Source: Spirochaetota bacterium
Lineage (GTDB): Bacteria; Spirochaetota; B62-G9
NCBI GenBank assembly: GCA_026990615.1
Contig: JALXDB010000479.1
Span: 1-10,409 of the forward strand
Length of the DNA: 10,409 nucleotides
Reading direction: 5' to 3'
Of the stretch, positions 6,998 to 10,409 are shown one piece after another; positions within the stretch are counted from its first letter, which is position 1; the number at the start of each line of letters is the position of its first letter. Position numbers and translations under genes: made by a program. The notes under the pieces were generated by a model. It ran no database searches and had not been told where the DNA came from. It worked only from the letters and a program-made list of their open reading frames with translations.

Positions 6998-8144
6998 CGG
7001 CTTTCCTCCTCAGGAATGCCGGTACATCGTAATCATCATCTCTATACTTTCTGCTTACACCCGCGTTGTTCCTCATGATGGGGAGGTCCTGGTTAATATT
7101 CAGCTTTTTTTTCTTGGGCTCAAACTCTTTTAATGGATATATTTCAAACTGTTTGCCACCCTCTCCAAAATCTTCAGCTTCTCTCTTCTTTGAAAATCCT
7201 GTTGCAATAACCGTCACCCTCACTTCATCATTCATGTTTTCATCTATAACCATACCGGAAATAATCATGGCATTGGGATCTGTATTCTGAGTTATAAGCT
7301 TCAGGATTTCATCGTACTCAAACAGGGAGAGGTCCGGCCCACCTGTTACATTTACAAGCACCCCTTTTGCTCCATCAATTGTTGCATCTTCAAGAAGAGG
7401 ATTATTAATGGCCACCTGGGCTGCCTCAATTGCCTTGTTTTCTCCTCTTCCAACACCCGTCCCCATCAGAGCACCGCCGGCCATATTCATTATAGTTTTA
7501 ACATCCGCAAAGTCTATATTGATTTCTCCCGGTATTGTTATAAGATCCGAAATTCCCTGAACACCCTGCCTTAAAACATCATCTGCAAGTTTAAAGGCTT
7601 CCTTTATGGGTGTTCTTCTATCAACAAGTTCCAAAAGCTGCTGATTTGGAATCACAATGAGGGTATCTACAACTTCGAGCAGTTTGGCAATACCCTCCTC
7701 CGCTATTTCCATTCTCCTCCCCATTTCGACATGAAAGGGCTTCGTTACTACTCCAACAGTTAAAGCTCCAATCTCTTTTGCTATCTGTCCTACAACAGGA
7801 GCTCCGCCAGTGCCGGTTCCACCGCCCATCCCGGCGGTAATAAATATCATTTCTGCACCATCCAGGGCTTCGTAGATTTTGTCTCTGTCTTCAAGAGCGG
7901 CCTTTTCTCCTATCTCCGGATCGGATCCTGCCCCCAATCCCTTTGTTAGTTTAGCCCCGAGTTGTATTTTAACCGGCGCTTTATTTGCATTGAGGGACTG
8001 CAGATCTGTATTGGCAGCTATAAACTGAATGTTTCTTAAGTTAACATCTATCATCCTGTTTATAGCATTGCATCCAGCCCCTCCAATTCCTATAACCTTT
8101 ATCTTGTTGGCCAATACCGGTTCTTCAATAACCTCGATATTCAT
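6993..8144 (-). CDS. ftsZ: Cell division protein FtsZ
   Basis: The 383-residue tubulin-like GTPase polymerises at midcell to form the Z ring. Nucleotide-binding elements are [10 protein letters not shown] (18-27), NTDLQ (45-49) and the tubulin signature GGGTGTG (107-113). The T7 synergy loop, which completes the GTPase site of the neighbouring subunit, is NIDFAD (209-214). After the globular core (to about 318) comes a charged linker of roughly 55 residues and the conserved C-terminal peptide [11 protein letters not shown] (373-383), which binds FtsA and other partners. The length is typical. The ATG at 8144 follows GGGAGGGG (8149-8156), with GGAGG ending 6 nt before it. The gene lies 53 bp after ftsA, the widest gap inside the division block, and its TAA overlaps the next gene's apparent ATT start by one base. 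Confidence 0.99.
   Translation of the reverse strand: MNIEVIEEPVLANKIKVIGIGGAGCNAINRMIDVNLRNIQFIAANTDLQSLNANKAPVKIQLGAKLTKGLGAGSDPEIGEKAALEDRDKIYEALDGAEMIFITAGMGGGTGTGGAPVVGQIAKEIGALTVGVVTKPFHVEMGRRMEIAEEGIAKLLEVVDTLIVIPNQQLLELVDRRTPIKEAFKLADDVLRQGVQGISDLITIPGEINIDFADVKTIMNMAGGALMGTGVGRGENKAIEAAQVAINNPLLEDATIDGAKGVLVNVTGGPDLSLFEYDEILKLITQNTDPNAMIISGMVIDENMNDEVRVTVIATGFSKKREAEDFGEGGKQFEIYPLKEFEPKKKKLNINQDLPIMRNNAGVSRKYRDDDYDVPAFLRRKAD
7005..7010 (-). promoter_or_regulatory. Shine-Dalgarno for the ATT-initiated radical SAM gene
   Basis: A perfect AGGAGG (within GAGGAGG) on the minus strand lies inside the last codons of ftsZ. It is 7 nt from the ATT at 6997, 19 nt from the next possible AU-type codon (ATC at 6985) and about 100 nt from the ATG at 6901. 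Only the ATT has normal spacing, which decides the start call. Confidence 0.75.
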
Positions 8145-8163
8145 TGTACCCCTCCCTGTTTTT

Positions 8164-8191
8164 TAAGTAGCATAGTGGCATAGTAAGTCAA
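8164..8191 (-). promoter_or_regulatory. Weak promoter candidate before ftsZ
   Basis: In the ftsA-ftsZ gap the minus strand has TTGACT (8186-8191, five of six -35 bases). Sixteen bp later comes TACTTA (8164-8169), preceded by TGC as in an extended -10. The -10 hexamer itself is poor. Extra promoters close to ftsZ are common in other bacteria, which is the main reason to note it. Confidence 0.2.
8170..8185 (-). repeat. Two copies of an 8-bp tandem repeat in the ftsA-ftsZ gap
   Basis: The minus strand reads ACTATGCC then ACTATGCT, two adjacent copies differing at one base. They lie exactly in the spacer of the weak promoter candidate between ftsA and ftsZ. The repeat could be a binding site for a regulator or simply slippage in non-coding DNA; the sequence alone cannot decide. 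Confidence 0.5.
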
Positions 8192-8197
8192 AAATTA

Positions 8198-9433
8198 TTA
8201 AAAAAATTCACCGAACCATTCGGCCATCCTCTTCTTAATATTCGAGAAGAGTCCGGCTCCTCTGTTTTCTATAAACTTCTCCGGCTGTGCCCTCATACCA
8301 TAAAGTACAAGGCCGACACCGGTGGAATATTCGGGAGACGAGATTTCATCAACAAGACCTCCTACATTCGATGGAGTTCCAATTCTAACAGGCATTTCAA
8401 ATACTCTTTCCGCAAGCTTTTCGGTGCCCTCTAGCATCGAAGCTCCGCCTGTTAGCACCACACCTCCGGCCAAAAGATCCTTAAAACTGTGCTGTTCCAA
8501 TTCGTTTTTCACCAGAAGAAAAATTTCTTCCATTCTGGGTTCTATTATCTCGGCCAGAATTTGTCTCGGTATATGAGATGGTTTTCTCCCGCCTACCGCA
8601 GGAACCTCTATTGTTTCTTCCGGGTCTACAAGTTCGGATAATGCAATACCCCATTCTTTTTTGATTCTCTCCGCAGCATTAACGGGAGTTCTTAAACCTA
8701 TCGATATATCATTTGTAACGCTGTTTCCTCCCATTGCAATTACACCGGTATGCCATATACTTCCGTTTAGATACACAAGTATATCTGTAGTTCCTCCTCC
8801 AATATCGATAAGCACAACTCCGAGCTCCTTTTCATCCTCCTTCAAAACGGCAAGCGCCGAAGCAAGTGGTTCAAGCACGATGTCATTAACCATGTATCCG
8901 GCCCTGTTTACACTTTTTACAATATTCTGGGCGGATGCAACTGCTCCTGTTACTATGTGTACTTCCGCTTCTAGCCTGACTCCATTCATGCCAATTGGAT
9001 CCTTAATGCCCTCCTGGTTGTCAACGATGAATTCCTGGGGGATAACGTGGATAACCTCTCTCTCCATCGGCAGTGCAATGGCCTTTGCCGCCTCTATTAC
9101 CCTGTCAACCTCTTCCTGAGTTATCTCTTTATTGCGTGTGGAAACAGCAACAACACCTCTTGAATTAATGCCTTCTATATGGCCACCGGCGATTCCAGCG
9201 TAAACTGATTTCACCTCTGTGCCTGCCATTAACTCCGCCTTTTCTACGGCGGTAGCAACCGACTGTACTGTGGATTCAATATTAACCACAACACCCTTTC
9301 TCAATCCCCTGGAGGGGGCCACACCAACTCCGACTATATCTATTGAATCATATTCATTGATTCGGCCGATAATGGCACAAACCTTGGTTGTCCCTATATC
9401 AAGTCCAACAATAATATCATCTTCCTGATACAT
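8198..9433 (-). CDS. ftsA: Cell division protein FtsA
   Basis: The 411-residue actin-like ATPase anchors FtsZ filaments to the cytoplasmic membrane and recruits later division proteins. The nucleotide site is visible as phosphate-1 LDIGTTK (11-17), phosphate-2 DIGGGTTD (210-217) and the adenosine motif VLTGGASML (326-334). The FtsA-specific 1C subdomain (SHS2) occupies about residues 85-165 in place of actin subdomain 1B. The C-terminus, LFSNIKKRMAEWFGEFF (395-411), has the amphipathic-helix pattern of the membrane-targeting sequence. The length is typical. The ATG at 9433 has AGGAGT (9440-9445) 6 nt upstream, located within the end of ftsQ, 4 nt downstream of the ftsQ stop. The gene ends with tandem stops TAATAA (8200-8195). 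Confidence 0.98.
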   Translation of the reverse strand: MYQEDDIIVGLDIGTTKVCAIIGRINEYDSIDIVGVGVAPSRGLRKGVVVNIESTVQSVATAVEKAELMAGTEVKSVYAGIAGGHIEGINSRGVVAVSTRNKEITQEEVDRVIEAAKAIALPMEREVIHVIPQEFIVDNQEGIKDPIGMNGVRLEAEVHIVTGAVASAQNIVKSVNRAGYMVNDIVLEPLASALAVLKEDEKELGVVLIDIGGGTTDILVYLNGSIWHTGVIAMGGNSVTNDISIGLRTPVNAAERIKKEWGIALSELVDPEETIEVPAVGGRKPSHIPRQILAEIIEPRMEEIFLLVKNELEQHSFKDLLAGGVVLTGGASMLEGTEKLAERVFEMPVRIGTPSNVGGLVDEISSPEYSTGVGLVLYGMRAQPEKFIENRGAGLFSNIKKRMAEWFGEFF

Positions 9434-9437
9434 AGCT

Positions 9438-10214
9438 TCACTCCTGAATTTTTACTGCAGCCTGCGAAAAACTCAAATCTACATAGTATTTACTATCCGT
9501 ATTGGTACGGTATCTTTCTTTTAAAACACCTATTAATGCATCCAGCCGGTTAAATGTATCCTCACTTACGCTATTACCGGCATAGACCATGTACCTTCCA
9601 CCATCTATCTGCAAATAGATGCCCGAGCTTCTGATCTCAACAGAGGAGATTCTCTCTAAAATTAATTTTCCTTCTCTTTTCAATGAATTCAGGGTTTCGA
9701 GAACATTCAAACCAAGAAAATTATTTAATCTCTTTCCTATTTTAATATCGTCACTATTTTCAAATTGTAAAATTGGACCGTACTTTTCGCTCCTCTTATT
9801 GATTTCTCCCAGAACAACCCCATCCATGCTAACCGCGTATACTTTTTGACCTGCATAAAGGATATACTCGGGGTTCTTTTCTTTTATGTAAACCTTAATC
9901 ATATCTGGATATGCTTTGACAACCACTGCACTCTCCACTCTCATATCTGACATAAGGAGCGTCTCAGCTTTTTTCCTGTTGAATGTCAAAAGGGAAATCG
10001 ACGGGCCCAGCCCCATTGTTTTCATAATCCCTTTGTTATTAAGAAAGTTACTTCCAAAAATCTGAACCTTTTTAACTCGGAAAAGAATAATTCCCCCTAC
10101 ATCTCTCAACAGTTTTACAATTATAAAAAGCATTAAAAGAGCAATAATTACTATTAAAATTCTTCTTAAAATGCGTTTCGTCTTAACTATATCTTTACTG
10201 TACTGATCTATCAT
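9438..10214 (-). CDS. ftsQ: Cell division protein FtsQ (DivIB family)
   Basis: The 258-residue protein has the bitopic layout of FtsQ. A short basic cytoplasmic tail (KTKRILRR, 11-18) precedes one hydrophobic transmembrane segment (about 19-36, ILIVIIALLMLFIIVKLL). A POTRA domain follows (about 46-113, starting VKKVQIFGSNFLNNKGI and ending YPDMIKVYIKEKNP), then the FtsQ beta domain (about 114-240, with YAVSMDGVVLGEI near 126-138). The POTRA and beta domains would lie outside the cytoplasmic membrane and connect FtsB/FtsL to the divisome. Sequence conservation in this family is low, so the call depends on the domain order and on the position between ftsW and ftsA. Its ATG overlaps the ftsW TGA (ATGA), with only a weak ribosome-binding site, which suggests translational coupling. 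Confidence 0.93.
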   Translation of the reverse strand: MIDQYSKDIVKTKRILRRILIVIIALLMLFIIVKLLRDVGGIILFRVKKVQIFGSNFLNNKGIMKTMGLGPSISLLTFNRKKAETLLMSDMRVESAVVVKAYPDMIKVYIKEKNPEYILYAGQKVYAVSMDGVVLGEINKRSEKYGPILQFENSDDIKIGKRLNNFLGLNVLETLNSLKREGKLILERISSVEIRSSGIYLQIDGGRYMVYAGNSVSEDTFNRLDALIGVLKERYRTNTDSKYYVDLSFSQAAVKIQE

Positions 10215-10409
10215 AACTCAACTACCCTGCTATCTTCCCCGCCCTCTGCTTCATGAAAACTGAGTACACTACTTTTATACCTGTTTTTTGAAAGATTTAA
10301 AAGAACTCCGGCAAGAATCGAGTTAACCAGTAGACCCGAACCCCCATAACTCAAGAAAGGCAAAGAAATCCCCGTAGATGGAAGAAGGCCTGTCACAACA
10401 GCTATGTTC
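10211..10409 (-). CDS. ftsW: FtsW (SEDS family), C-terminal fragment
   Basis: Only the last 65 complete codons lie in the window and the frame is open to the right edge. The residues NIAVVTGLLPSTGISLPFLS followed by YGGSGLL match the conserved extracellular loop and last membrane helix of SEDS glycosyltransferases (FtsW/RodA). After the final hydrophobic helix (AGVLLNLS) there is a short polar, acidic cytoplasmic tail ending SRVVEL. FtsW polymerises septal peptidoglycan from lipid II together with a class B penicillin-binding protein. Assignment to FtsW rather than RodA follows from the adjacent ftsQAZ genes. A GTG at 10396 is internal to the conserved TGLLP region, so it is not the start. 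The gene overlaps ftsQ by 4 nt, leaving no room here for murG, murC, murB or ddl, which commonly lie between ftsW and ftsQ. Confidence 0.93.
   Translation of the reverse strand, partial: NIAVVTGLLPSTGISLPFLSYGGSGLLVNSILAGVLLNLSKNRYKSSVLSFHEAEGGEDSRVVEL

Noticed and set aside
8661..9119. 152-codon open frame on the plus strand
   Set aside because: It is antisense to ftsA, rich in Ser, Thr and Ile as expected from the reverse complement of a gene, and has no domain or convincing start signal.
1..10409. Mobile element, CRISPR array, prophage, tRNA or rRNA genes
   Set aside because: No spaced direct-repeat array, terminal inverted repeats, transposase, phage structural gene or tRNA-like cloverleaf was seen. 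The only recombinase is XerD-like with a housekeeping context and no flanking attachment-site pattern.

Overview
The window is a compact, entirely minus-strand stretch of an AT-rich bacterial chromosome. It reads from right to left as the distal end of a division and cell-wall (dcw) cluster followed by housekeeping genes. No transposase, phage gene, CRISPR array, tRNA or rRNA gene was seen, so this looks like core genome rather than an accessory island. FtsW, FtsQ, FtsA and FtsZ together with MutS2 indicate a walled bacterium. A radical SAM gene directly after ftsZ, and a PaaK/ACT pair of the kind common in anaerobes that ferment aromatic amino acids, suggest an anaerobe of deltaproteobacterial or related diderm type. 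That placement is inference from gene content and recollection, not a phylogeny.

Layout in the direction of transcription: ftsW C-terminal end (10409-10211, cut by the window edge); ftsQ (10214-9438, ATGA overlap with ftsW); ftsA (9433-8198); ftsZ (8144-6993); a B12-binding-type radical SAM protein (6997-5507); a XerD-type tyrosine recombinase (5493-4573); mutS2 (4517-2169); paaK-like phenylacetate-CoA ligase (2068-770); a tandem ACT-domain protein (768-340); and the N-terminal 75 codons of a probable nicotinate phosphoribosyltransferase (225-1, cut by the edge). The largest gaps are about 100 to 115 bp (2069-2168 and 226-339); all other junctions are 55 bp or less, or overlap.

FtsW, FtsQ, FtsA and FtsZ are divisome components: FtsZ forms the ring, FtsA tethers it to the membrane, FtsQ is a bitopic scaffold and FtsW is the septal glycan polymerase. 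XerD also acts at the end of the cell cycle by resolving chromosome dimers. The sequence before paaK contains a perfect TATAAT hexamer and a dyad, and probably starts a second transcription unit, paaK-ACT, whose two genes are tightly coupled (TAG-T-ATG, with an ideal AGGAGG inside the end of paaK).

The most notable observation is the start of the radical SAM gene. Homology-like sequence clearly continues upstream of the first in-frame ATG, but no ATG, GTG, TTG or CTG exists before the upstream stop. An ATT codon sits 7 nt after a perfect AGGAGG and overlaps the ftsZ TAA by one base, which points to a rare AUU start. Otherwise the window is ordinary; I do not see an undescribed multi-gene system in it.
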